A stretch of DNA of 32,865 nt from Phycisphaerae bacterium (GTDB lineage Bacteria > Planctomycetota > Phycisphaerae > UBA1845 > PWPN01), in assembly GCA_035384605.1 (NCBI GenBank), contig DAOOIV010000059.1, positions 1 to 32,865 on the forward strand. The letters are read 5' to 3'. A model generated the notes under the pieces. The model made no database searches, was not told where the DNA came from, and worked only from the letters and a program-made list of their open reading frames with translations. A program made the translations under genes and the position numbers. Of this stretch, positions 1 through 8,568 are shown one piece after another (position 1 is the first letter of the stretch; the number at the start of each line of letters is the position of its first letter).

Positions 1-189
1 CGCGCCAAAAGCCGGACACCGACCGCCGACCACCCCCCGCGCCAAACAAACCCATCGGACGTATAAGTCCTTATTTGAAGCTATTTATGATCGGGAATAA
101 CCTCTCCCTGAGGCAGCAGTCGATATCGATCACCCAACCCCTGGGAGGCGCACGGCATGGCTGGCCGAACCCTGGATGCGCCTGCGGAT

Positions 190-2235
190 TCAACCACCGA
201 CCGGTTCGGTCATGTGCCACGCCCGAAGCAGCTCACCCACGCTCCATGCTTGGGCAATGCAGCCACGAGGAGTGTGCGGCGGGTCGCCGTCGAAGATTTC
301 GCTGACCGAGCCAATGCCCGCGTCGTCCAAGTGATCGACCAACGGCTGGATAAGCTGGCGCATGCGGCGCTTGGCCTCGGGCGAGAAATCATGAACGCGA
401 AGGTATGCTTCCACATACGGACCCATCAGCCAAGCCCATACCGTGCCCTGGTGGTACACACTGTCGCGCCGATAGGGGTTGCCCTCGTAACGGCCGGCAT
501 ACGACGGGTGCCGCGGACAGAGCGACCGCAGGCCGTAAGGGGTCAGCAGTTGCCGCTCGACGATCGCCAGAACCGCCCGCTGACGCTCGCGGTCGAGCAT
601 CGAATACGGCAGGCTGACGGCCAGAATCTGGTTCGGTCGCACCGCAGGATCGGCCCAGCCGTCACGCACCACGTCGTACAAGCACCGGCACTTCTCATTC
701 CAGAATACCTGCCTGAACGCCTGTTCCACTTTGCCCGCCAGATCTGCATAACGGCTCGCACGGCCGGGCTCGTAAGCCGAAACACGCCGCGACAGAAGCC
801 GCAAGGCGTTGTACCACAAGGCGTTGATCTCGACCGGCTTGCCGTGACGCGGCGTGAATACCGTGTCGCCGCATTTGGCATCCATCCAGGTCAACTGCGT
901 CGAGGCGTCCCCGCAGGCAACCAGCCCGTCGCCGTCAACGTGAATGTTGAACTTCGTGCCCGCCAGAAATGCCTCCACCGCCCGCTCGCACGCCGGCCCG
1001 AGCTTCTCGCGCCAGCAGCCGTCATCGCCGCTGGCCGCCGTGTAGGCATCGGCCGCGTGGATGAACCACAGGCTCGCGTCGACGCTGTTGTAGTCCCGAC
1101 CGTCGCCGTAATCGCTGAAACGGTTCGGGATCAGCCCGTCCTGCTGTGCGGAGGCAAAAACCTCTAAAACCTGTCTCGCCTCGCCCAGCCGCCCGGTCTC
1201 GATCAGCAGGCCGGGAAGGGCGATGAACGTGTCGCGCCCCCAGTCGCCGAACCAGTGATAGCCTGCCAGGATCGTGGTCAGACTCGACCCTTCCGGTCGC
1301 TTGCGGCTGACCACAAACGCACCTGCGGCCTCTCTGAGACGCTCCTCCACCGGCAGCGCCCTGCCGGACTCCGTCACGTTGTCGGAGGCAAACGGCCGCG
1401 GCTCCGGCCGGCCTGAGAAATCCGGGGTGAAATCGGCAACGGCGCGAAACTCCACCTCAAGGCTGCCCATCCCCGCCGCTTTGAACCAACCCGGCACAAA
1501 CAGGTCCTCGCTGTGATCCAGCCCTCGTGCCGCCTCCTCCCGATGCTCAAACTGTCGCCACCAGTGCGGCTGGCTTTCGAACGCCACACCCTGATCCTGG
1601 CCTGGCGAACCGGCCGTCAACCACACGCGCGGGCCTGACGTGAAGGCATCAACTGCAACCAAGTTGTCTGCCAGAGTAAGCGGATAGCTGCCCTCAAACG
1701 CGCGGGTCAACGCGTGGAAATCACGCATCGCCAGGAACGGCAAGAGCCCCAATGAGAGAACCGTGCCGGGTGGGGCCTCGATACGATAGCGAATACAGAC
1801 CTCATCCCGGTCTCTCAGCAGTACGATGCGCTTGGTCATCTTCACGCCTTCGATGGCGTAGGTGAAACGCACCCAAGGCATCTCGGCATTGTTGCTGACC
1901 GCGAAATCCGTCAGTAGCCGATAACCCTCCGGATGGAACGTCTTGTCAAACTCGAAAGTTGCCGCCTCTGCGAACCGCCCGTTGATCCCCACGCGCTCAA
2001 GCACCCCGCTCAGAAACAGCCAGCGTTCCAGAGGGGGGCGAGCGGCGGCTACGAGAAGGCCGTGATAGCGACGCGTCGGCACCCCCGCCACGGTCCCGGA
2101 CGCATACCCCCCCCGCCCGTTGGTAATGAGCCACTCCCGCCTCAGCAGCCCTGCAAGGCCCCCTGAGAGCAGCGGTGATCCACTCGGCGCACCCATCGTG
2201 CCCTTCGTTGCATTCTCCAGGACTGCCGTTCCCAT
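190..2235 (-). CDS. Glycogen debranching enzyme (amylo-alpha-1,6-glucosidase, GH133-like)
   Basis: Predicted cytoplasmic enzyme that hydrolyses alpha-1,6 branch stubs in glycogen or limit dextrin. Residues about 15-300 match the bacterial GDE N-terminal domain, with GGYASGTVAGVPTRRYHGLL near the start. Residues about 310-680 form the (alpha/alpha)6 catalytic domain, with GYHWFGDWGRD near residue 325, SVDASLWF near 380 and YHQGTVWAW near the C-terminus, which are the expected family signatures. The length (681 aa) is normal for the prokaryotic short form. An upstream ATG at 2277 is possible, but the ATG at 2235 has GGAGG four bases upstream (and GGGAGG further up), so I prefer it. The gene stands alone, with tRNA-Leu upstream on the same strand. 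It is probably central carbon storage metabolism and unrelated to the surface polysaccharide locus. The function call is firm; the start is moderately sure. Confidence 0.93.
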   Translation of the reverse strand: MGTAVLENATKGTMGAPSGSPLLSGGLAGLLRREWLITNGRGGYASGTVAGVPTRRYHGLLVAAARPPLERWLFLSGVLERVGINGRFAEAATFEFDKTFHPEGYRLLTDFAVSNNAEMPWVRFTYAIEGVKMTKRIVLLRDRDEVCIRYRIEAPPGTVLSLGLLPFLAMRDFHALTRAFEGSYPLTLADNLVAVDAFTSGPRVWLTAGSPGQDQGVAFESQPHWWRQFEHREEAARGLDHSEDLFVPGWFKAAGMGSLEVEFRAVADFTPDFSGRPEPRPFASDNVTESGRALPVEERLREAAGAFVVSRKRPEGSSLTTILAGYHWFGDWGRDTFIALPGLLIETGRLGEARQVLEVFASAQQDGLIPNRFSDYGDGRDYNSVDASLWFIHAADAYTAASGDDGCWREKLGPACERAVEAFLAGTKFNIHVDGDGLVACGDASTQLTWMDAKCGDTVFTPRHGKPVEINALWYNALRLLSRRVSAYEPGRASRYADLAGKVEQAFRQVFWNEKCRCLYDVVRDGWADPAVRPNQILAVSLPYSMLDRERQRAVLAIVERQLLTPYGLRSLCPRHPSYAGRYEGNPYRRDSVYHQGTVWAWLMGPYVEAYLRVHDFSPEAKRRMRQLIQPLVDHLDDAGIGSVSEIFDGDPPHTPRGCIAQAWSVGELLRAWHMTEPVGG

Positions 2236-2277
2236 CGAGCCTCCGACCTCCCAGTGAGATTCACTGATTATAACCAT

Positions 2278-2660
2278 AACCCCCCCGCCTAATCATCGGC
2301 ACGAGACCGATCCTTACGCCATTTGTCGCTGGCAACTCGCCACACAGTCCGGACGCCACGGGAAAAGAAGGCCTCGAGACGCCGTGATCGCATCCTTGCG
2401 GATGGTGACAGGAGTACGAGGGCGGCGCCATTCAATAACCGCAAAGCTGTAAAACATATCCCACAATCATTACCTCTGAGCGGCCAATTTGAAGCGGTGA
2501 CCGATAGGCGAATGCTACGGAAGTCGTCAACAGGTGACCTCACATAAAAATGAGACGACATTCCGTCTAAGGCGGACCGCAGCCCACGCGATCTGCGATC
2601 CAAAAACATGCGCGCAAAGTGCACACCAGTCCCGATGGAAGAGGCTAATGATCGAGGAAT
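2278..2660. other. Intergenic stretch, no gene seen
   Basis: This is 383 bases between the debranching enzyme and tRNA-Leu. Open frames here are short and lack family features; one is simply a read-through of the tRNA. It presumably carries the promoter of the debranching gene, but I could not pick out convincing -35/-10 boxes. Confidence 0.5.
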
Positions 2661-2744
2661 TGCGGATGAGAGGAGTCGAACCTCCACGGGGTTGCCCCCA
2701 CAAGGACCTGAACCTTGCGCGTCTGCCAATTCCGCCACATCCGC
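2661..2744 (-). tRNA. tRNA-Leu (anticodon CAG)
   Basis: On the minus strand the sequence folds as a class II tRNA. The acceptor stem is GCGGATG/CATCCGC with discriminator A. The D-arm region is GGCGGAATTGGCAGACGC. The anticodon stem CAAGG/CCTTG closes the loop TTCAGGT, giving anticodon CAG. There is a long variable arm (GGGG CAA CCCC) and a T arm GGAGGTTCGACTCC. The long variable arm plus CAG anticodon assign it to leucine (codon CUG). The 3' CCA is not encoded. Confidence 0.97.
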
Positions 2745-2896
2745 GGCGATCTCAAAGTCCATTTAACGCCGGAGGCCGGTCCTTGTCAATAAACCGGCCT
2801 TGGAGGGCCTGGCTTCCCACCGATCTGTCAGGATTCCAGGCAGCGGCGGGAAAGCCTTTCGAAAGGGTGCTGGCAGATTTTTATGGCCTTATGGCC

Positions 2897-3065
2897 AGAG
2901 ATCTGTCCGTTTTACGCGCATGTTCGTGGATAGCGGTGTGTTTGGGCTGCGGCCCGCAGCAAGGCGGTCCGCCTCAGGACTTTACGGACAGAGATCTGTC
3001 CATTGTACGCGGATGTTGGTGGATTGCGGTGTGTTCGGGCTGCGACCCGCCAAAAGGCGGTCCGC
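2897..3065. repeat. Two imperfect 76-bp tandem repeats upstream of the deacetylase
   Basis: Copy 1 is 2897-2972 and copy 2 is 2990-3065 (period 93). By my hand alignment they differ at about 11 of 76 positions with no gaps. Both start AGAGATCTGTCC and end AAGGCGGTCCGC. Each can form hairpins: GCTGCGG-C-CCGCAGC in copy 1, CCGCC-AAAA-GGCGG in copy 2, and GGACAG-AGAT-CTGTCC at 2986-3001. The pair ends 76 bases before the deacetylase start, so it lies where a 5' UTR or regulatory region would be. It is unidentified: it could be a dispersed intergenic repeat or a duplicated cis-element. I recognise no known riboswitch in it. Confidence 0.7.
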
Positions 3066-3141
3066 GTTGGCGTCCGAGAACCAAAGCCGCGGGTCAAACC
3101 TTCCGATTGATCCAATAGAAGAAAGGCCCCAGGAAGCTCGC

Positions 3142-4056
3142 ATGCTCAACGCCCTGACCGTCGACCTCGAGGACTGGCCTCAGGCCGTCCTCGATCCGAG
3201 CCTGCCGATTACCGACCGGGTCGTCGGCAACGTCGACCGTCTGCTTGGGCTGCTGGACAGGCATTCAGTCCGGGCCACCTTCTTTGCCCTCGGAAAGGTG
3301 TGCGAGCGGCATCCGCAGCTTCTGCCCCTGATTCAGTCGGCCGGGCATGAGATTGCCTCGCACGGTTATGGGCACGAACTGATGTATCGGCTGACGCCTC
3401 GGCAATTTGAGGAGGACGTCAGGCGATCGATCGAGATCATCGGATCGCAGACCGGACGGCGGCCGTTGGGTTACCGGGCCCCGGCGTTTTCGATCACCCG
3501 AGAATCGCTCTGGGGAGGGCCGATTCTGGCAAGCCTCGGTTTTCGGTACAGTTCGAGCATCTTTCCGATCCGGAAGGCTCGCTATGGTATTCACGACGCG
3601 CCGCGCATCCCGCATCGCTGGAGCAATTGTGATCTTGTTGAGTTTCCATTGACCACGCTGCGCGTTTTCGGCTGCCATGTGCCCGTCTGCGGCGGCGGTT
3701 ATATGCGACTGCTGCCCTGGTGGGTTCATGCGCACGCCATCGGCAGCATGAACGCCGGCGGCCACCCGGCCGTCGTCTATCTGCATCCCTATGAACTTGC
3801 TTCGGACGAGGTCGATTTATTTCGCAGGGCCGGATTGCGCTTCTCCACCAGCCGCCGCGTCATGCAGTCGTTGTGGCGATCTCGCGTGTTGCCTCGCCTG
3901 ACCCGCCTTTTCGAGGCCTTCCGCTTTGCTCCGATAACGCAGGTATTCGAAGCCATTAATCTGCCCGGCCTTTGCCCTGCCGCTCCGGGCACGGTCCCCG
4001 AATTATCGCCCCCGTGCCTGTCACTCGTCCCCCCACCGACGTGCACCGCGACGTGA
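3142..4056 (+). CDS. XrtA-associated-type polysaccharide deacetylase (NodB fold plus DUF3473)
   Basis: Predicted to remove acetyl groups from N-acetylated sugars of an exopolysaccharide. The NodB-type domain starts immediately, with TVDLEDW at residues 5-11 (catalytic/metal Asp region), ASHGYGH near 73-79 (metal His) and GYRAPAFS near 110. The C-terminal part has GGGYMRLLPW near 184 and YLHPYE near 213, which mark the subfamily found with exosortase/EPS loci. I place the start at ATG 3142, with AGGAAG seven bases upstream. The frame stays open further upstream only through the tandem repeats. The length (304 aa) suits the family. No signal peptide is visible, as is usual for this group. No exosortase is present in the window. 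The gene is followed by a large secreted lyase on the same strand. Confidence 0.9.
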   Translation: MLNALTVDLEDWPQAVLDPSLPITDRVVGNVDRLLGLLDRHSVRATFFALGKVCERHPQLLPLIQSAGHEIASHGYGHELMYRLTPRQFEEDVRRSIEIIGSQTGRRPLGYRAPAFSITRESLWGGPILASLGFRYSSSIFPIRKARYGIHDAPRIPHRWSNCDLVEFPLTTLRVFGCHVPVCGGGYMRLLPWWVHAHAIGSMNAGGHPAVVYLHPYELASDEVDLFRRAGLRFSTSRRVMQSLWRSRVLPRLTRLFEAFRFAPITQVFEAINLPGLCPAAPGTVPELSPPCLSLVPPPTCTAT

Positions 4057-4487
4057 GGACTACCTGCGCAAGAACGAGGCCTCCGAAAACCGTATGCTGC
4101 CATCCGATTGGCAGGCAGCGTCCGATCCCCGCTCGCACGCCCTCATGTAGCCCAAATCCTCTTGTGTCTGGGGCGTTTTCGGCGTCCGAGAAGATGATTC
4201 ACCAGACTGTCGGCCCCCGTAGCCTTTGGCCTCCAGATTCCCGGACGGAAACGTACTCAGCGGCGCGCCGCGAGTCTCGTAATAACCGTTCGTGAACTCC
4301 GGGCCTGACCACATGATTCTCGGACGTGCTCGTCCCTGAGACAACCTTGCCAAATCACCCCAGTTTTCCCAAAGGTCGTTGTCCGCTCTTCTTTTGTATC
4401 TTACATCTCTTGTTGGGAATGACTGGGATTGAACGTCCGCAAAAGGCGACGAGTTTGCCACCGCATCAGAAGAGGGGAATAAGCGCC
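4057..4487. other. Intergenic stretch with one doubtful minus-strand open frame
   Basis: This is 431 bases between the deacetylase and the lyase. A minus-strand frame at 4060-4536 (158 codons, GTG start, no Shine-Dalgarno) overlaps the 5' end of the lyase gene and matches no family I know. I regard it as probably non-coding or a decayed remnant. The lyase promoter should lie here, but I see no convincing boxes and no terminator hairpin after the deacetylase. Confidence 0.4.
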
Positions 4488-7400
4488 ATGCAGTCAACAT
4501 CAAGACAGGCACAACAACTCGGCACCTGCTCGTCACGAGAGAACGGCCAGGATGGTTCGCCGCGATGGAGACATGCGAACCGGTGTGCTTTCTTCAGGTC
4601 TCATCGGTTGCTGCTCGGATTCCTCCTGCTGTCTTGCTGTCTGGGACAGTCATGCGAGCTCGGTCCGTTGTCTAACGGCGATGGGTTCAGCGGCGGCGAC
4701 GTCCTCGGCTTTCATCCCGATCAGCCATCATCGGGAAATGACACAAACGACCCGCTCAGCCCGGCCGGCGGCGACACCTCCACCGGCACGTTGACCGCCG
4801 AAGCTGGCGAAGCCATAACGGTCATGGAACGCGAAGAAGTGGTTCTGCAGGGCTCTGTCAGCGGAGGCCAGGGCCTGTCGCTCACGTACCTCTGGAAGCA
4901 GACCGCTGGGCCACGAGTACTGCTTATGGGAACGAGCAGCCTGACGCCGAAGTTTACTGCGCCGACGGTGCTTGCCGATTCCGTGCTGACGTTCCAGCTA
5001 ACCGTGACCGCGGGTACGCTGACCAGCAGCGACACCGTCGACGTCACGGTCATTAATGCGGTGTCTCCCAAGGTCAAACTCACCGCTTCGCCCAACCAAG
5101 GCACCGCGCCACTCCAGGTGACCTTCACCGTCAAGTCCGCTACGATCTCGCCTCTGCCGGAGGGTACATATACTTGGGACTTCGGCGATCAGACAGCCAC
5201 CGCCGAAGGCCTGTCCGTCACTCACACTTATGTGAACGGCGGCACTTACACGGCCAGGCTGTGCCTGACCCTCCCCCCGCCGCAGCCTCAGGAACCAATC
5301 TGTGCGGAAATCACCGTAGCGGTGGCGGCAGCCCCGAGCGGCCTGCGCCAGCCCCGGTGGCCGCTGAAGACATCGCGATCGCTCTATACTGATGAGCAGA
5401 TCGCACAACTGCGCCGTCTGGCCGCGACTGACCCGGTCATCATGGGTATGCGGTCATCCACCAAGACCCACGCCGACAAATGGATCGGCTACACCAACGA
5501 ACAACTGCGGGAACTTCTTCCCGACTCGCGCGTCTGCCGGGATTGGGACGTCTCCGCCAAAGGCTGCCCGGTTCACGGCACTGCAATTTACCAGTACGGG
5601 ACATACCCATGGAGGCTGCACCCGACAAATCGCTTCAAGGTCATTTGCCCGGTCGGCGGGGAGAGCTACCCGAGCAACGACTTTGACGCCTATTACCGAA
5701 GCGGCATGACGGACACCAGCCTGCTGGCTGGCAAGTACGTCGACAGTGGCAGAGGCTACGTCGCACCCGACGGCGAGAAGTATTGGTTTGTCGCTTACGC
5801 GTGTCACAGCCACTGGGCGAACGATTGGCTACCTGCTGTCACCTGGCTGGCTCAAGCGTATGCGTTGACGGGTCAGCGCGTCTATGCCGAAAAAGCGATC
5901 GTCATGCTCGACAGGATCGCCGAGGTCTACCCAGCGATGGACTATGACAAGCAGTCGCGATACGGGGAGATGAGTAGCGCAACCTACCCAGGAAAAATCC
6001 TGAATAGAGGCTGGGAGATGCAAACGCTTCGGGACTTGGTACTGGCATACGAACTCGTGTTTGACGCTCTCATAGATCCGGGCTCAGTCTCTTTGCCGTG
6101 GAGGTCCGCTGCGAACATTAGAGCTAACATTGAGGCCAACCTGCTTGAGGAAGCCGTTGATGTTCTCGACGGCTGGCAAGACGGCAACAGCATCGGAATA
6201 CGCCAGAACACTTTGGTCCACACCATGCTCGTACGTCAGCACGGTCCTACAGCGAGCTTGCTTGACCAACTCCTGAGTTCTCCCGGCGGCGCTGCCCAAC
6301 AGCAGGGCATCAACTATGCTCTCCACAATCTGGTTTACAAGGACGGCATGCCCCATGAGGGCTCACCCTACTACTGCTTTGTCTGGGTAAGGGAACTGAC
6401 AGAACTCGGCCTTCCGCTGCTCAGAGCGAATATCGATCTGTTCGCTCATCCAAAGATGCAACGCATGCTCGACACACCACTGGAAATGATCTGCATCGGC
6501 CAGTTCACACCTGCCGTGGGTGATGCCGGTACCATAAACGATGGCTGGATCGGTCCTATAACGCCAACCTACCATGCCGCGTATCAGCAGCTTGGTCGGC
6601 CCCAATATGCCTGGGCTCTAGACCAGCTGGGCGAACTCCGCGACGGTTGGACGCATTACTTTGAGGATTGTCTCCGTGGCGCCATCGACCTGGCCGCACT
6701 CCAATCTGATCTTGATTCATACCAGCCCATACAGCCTAGTCGATTGCTGGATGGCTACGGCATGGCGATCCTCAACAATCCACAGAATCGCCTTGCGGTT
6801 TCTGTTTTCCATGGATTGCGAGGCTCGCATGCCCATGCCGATCGCTTGAACATCGAGTTGTTCGGTCGGAATCGAAGGCTTTCACCGGATCTCGGGTATC
6901 CCGATGCGATGAACGAGTATGTCGCGGGAATCTACAGCTGGTCCAAAAACACCGTCAGCCACAACACCCTGCTTGTCGATGACCGCAAGCAGGACGGCAA
7001 CGTCGCGGGCACAGTGCTGCGGTTCCACGAAAGCCCGACAGCCCACGCGGTCGACATCGACGCCGCCGGCACCTATGCCAAGACCGACATCTATCGGCGA
7101 ACACTGGTGCTGGTCGACGTCGATAATGACAACTCCTACCTGGTGGATGTTTTCCGTGCCCGTGGCGGCAGCAAGCACGTGCTCAGCATCCATGGCCCGG
7201 AAGGACAGTTCACCATGACCGGCACCACGCTCTCTGCCCCGGTCACCCAGGGCACCCTGGCCGGCGCAAATGTCGCCTACGGCCAGCTCTACGACGATCC
7301 AGTCCTCGGCGCACCGGGGTATGGTGGCCCGTACAGCACATACATGGGCAGCGGCTACTCACACCTGTTCAACTGGCAGCATGCCGCGCCGAGTACTCCG

Positions 7401-8363
7401 ATCACCGCCCAGTGGCGTACAACCGACAACCTCGCCGGCCTTCGCGTCCACGTTCCTGATCACGCTGGACAGGATGTGATCGTCGCCGATGCCTACGTGT
7501 CCCCGCTCCGCAAAATCCCGACGATCCTTAAGTACATGCTGGTGCGCCGATCCGCCGATGCGCCCGGCAATACATTTGTCTCTGTTTGGGAGCCAACGGG
7601 AAGCCAATCCTTTATCCAGTCGGTGAATCTCAGCAACGCCGCCTCACTCGGGCAGGGTAGTGACCAGATCGTTGTGCTTACTGTGCAGCGGGCAGGGGCA
7701 ACTGACACGATCGTCGTTTCTCCGGAGGCTGGCAAGGCGTTCACGCTGCCATCGGGCCTGTCTTGCGATGCGGCCGTCGCAGTGGTCACCGTCTCAAACG
7801 GACAGCTCACCCGGGGCTTCGCTGCCGGCGGCACAGGTCTGACCATGAGCCAGCCGCCAGTGGAGATCGCCGTCCCCGCGACGATCACGGGCTCGATCTC
7901 CGCAGCCGACTACGAAAACAAGGCCGTGACGATGACCTGCGACCAGCCCCCCGCCAACGCTGCCGCACTCGTCGGCAAGATGGTGCGATTCCATAACGCC
8001 GCTCACTCCTGCATGTACACGATCGCCTCGGCACGGGCCTCCGGCAACACGCTGGTCCTGGGTCTTGAAGGCTCGGAAGTCTTCACTGGCCGGGTCAGCA
8101 TCCGGAACGCCGACCTGTTGGCACGGACGGTCACCACGCCCACCAAGGTTCCGCATCCGGCCAACCTTGCGGGCATGCGGCTTCTGACGGATGATTTGTC
8201 CGCTCAGGCGATGATCGTCTCGATGAGCAGCACGGGGACCATCCAACTGGCTGCCGGCAGCAACATGGCTGCATTCGCCAGCAGCCTTCCAAAGGACGCG
8301 TGGATCGCTGATTTCGGCTACGGCGACGACGTGGAGATCGAGATGTCAGTTCACATGCCGTAG
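4488..8363 (+). CDS. Large exported PKD-domain heparinase II/III-like polysaccharide lyase
   Basis: A 1291-aa protein. A long N-region (about 40 aa, Arg-rich) precedes a hydrophobic stretch at about 41-52 ending in LLSCCLGQSC, so it is probably exported and perhaps a lipoprotein; the lipobox is not canonical. After a Gly/Ser/Asp linker come an Ig/PKD-like domain (about 104-190) and a classical PKD domain (about 192-285, with TYTWDFGDQTA and VTHTYVNGGTYTA). The catalytic part starts near 300. It has CPVGGESYPSNDF, an alpha-helical toroid segment, then the heparinase II/III beta-sandwich with GSHAHADRLNIELF near 776 and HNTLLVDDRKQDG near 824. A beta-rich tail of about 180 aa is unassigned. The family cleaves uronate-containing glycans by beta-elimination. 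I use the ATG at 4488, with AGAGGGG upstream. It converges on the EPS operon, whose uronic acid product could be its substrate (inference). Confidence 0.85.
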   Translation: MQSTSRQAQQLGTCSSRENGQDGSPRWRHANRCAFFRSHRLLLGFLLLSCCLGQSCELGPLSNGDGFSGGDVLGFHPDQPSSGNDTNDPLSPAGGDTSTGTLTAEAGEAITVMEREEVVLQGSVSGGQGLSLTYLWKQTAGPRVLLMGTSSLTPKFTAPTVLADSVLTFQLTVTAGTLTSSDTVDVTVINAVSPKVKLTASPNQGTAPLQVTFTVKSATISPLPEGTYTWDFGDQTATAEGLSVTHTYVNGGTYTARLCLTLPPPQPQEPICAEITVAVAAAPSGLRQPRWPLKTSRSLYTDEQIAQLRRLAATDPVIMGMRSSTKTHADKWIGYTNEQLRELLPDSRVCRDWDVSAKGCPVHGTAIYQYGTYPWRLHPTNRFKVICPVGGESYPSNDFDAYYRSGMTDTSLLAGKYVDSGRGYVAPDGEKYWFVAYACHSHWANDWLPAVTWLAQAYALTGQRVYAEKAIVMLDRIAEVYPAMDYDKQSRYGEMSSATYPGKILNRGWEMQTLRDLVLAYELVFDALIDPGSVSLPWRSAANIRANIEANLLEEAVDVLDGWQDGNSIGIRQNTLVHTMLVRQHGPTASLLDQLLSSPGGAAQQQGINYALHNLVYKDGMPHEGSPYYCFVWVRELTELGLPLLRANIDLFAHPKMQRMLDTPLEMICIGQFTPAVGDAGTINDGWIGPITPTYHAAYQQLGRPQYAWALDQLGELRDGWTHYFEDCLRGAIDLAALQSDLDSYQPIQPSRLLDGYGMAILNNPQNRLAVSVFHGLRGSHAHADRLNIELFGRNRRLSPDLGYPDAMNEYVAGIYSWSKNTVSHNTLLVDDRKQDGNVAGTVLRFHESPTAHAVDIDAAGTYAKTDIYRRTLVLVDVDNDNSYLVDVFRARGGSKHVLSIHGPEGQFTMTGTTLSAPVTQGTLAGANVAYGQLYDDPVLGAPGYGGPYSTYMGSGYSHLFNWQHAAPSTPITAQWRTTDNLAGLRVHVPDHAGQDVIVADAYVSPLRKIPTILKYMLVRRSADAPGNTFVSVWEPTGSQSFIQSVNLSNAASLGQGSDQIVVLTVQRAGATDTIVVSPEAGKAFTLPSGLSCDAAVAVVTVSNGQLTRGFAAGGTGLTMSQPPVEIAVPATITGSISAADYENKAVTMTCDQPPANAAALVGKMVRFHNAAHSCMYTIASARASGNTLVLGLEGSEVFTGRVSIRNADLLARTVTTPTKVPHPANLAGMRLLTDDLSAQAMIVSMSSTGTIQLAAGSNMAAFASSLPKDAWIADFGYGDDVEIEMSVHMP

Positions 8364-8568
8364 CAAACGGAAGTGAATCAGGACGCTGTGGCGGCGAGGT
8401 TCAGAGAGGCGGATCGGGGCCCTATGGCGATCAGTGCCATCTGGTGCGACCTCGACCGGCCGTTGGTGAGGTGGTGTGGAAATGGATTACTAGCAGGCTT
8501 CTTCGCAGACCGGAAACAGTCGCGAATATGGAGAGGTGGCATGAGACGGCGTGCGGAGTGCCGACAGC

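Noticed and set aside
157..1167. Long plus-strand open frame of 336 codons
   Set aside because: It lies antisense to the well-supported debranching enzyme; the product is Arg/His-rich with no domain, typical of a GC-rich shadow frame.
2289..2762. Minus-strand frame with the VAELADAQGSGPC peptide
   Set aside because: That peptide is the conceptual translation of tRNA-Leu; not a protein gene.
2897..3065. CRISPR array or known tandem riboswitch
   Set aside because: Only two long diverged copies with a 17-base spacer; no cas genes, and no match to the GEMM, glycine or other leader patterns I know.
2534..3118. Plus-strand frame with repeated DLS-x-RxCxWIAVCxGC peptides
   Set aside because: The peptide repeat only reflects the 93-base period of the tandem DNA repeats (a multiple of three), and the frame crosses the tRNA. 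Many differences change residues and there is no ribosome site.
4060..4536. Minus-strand frame of 158 codons upstream of the lyase
   Set aside because: GTG start without Shine-Dalgarno, overlaps the lyase 5' end, no recognisable family. Possible remnant, but not supportable as a gene.
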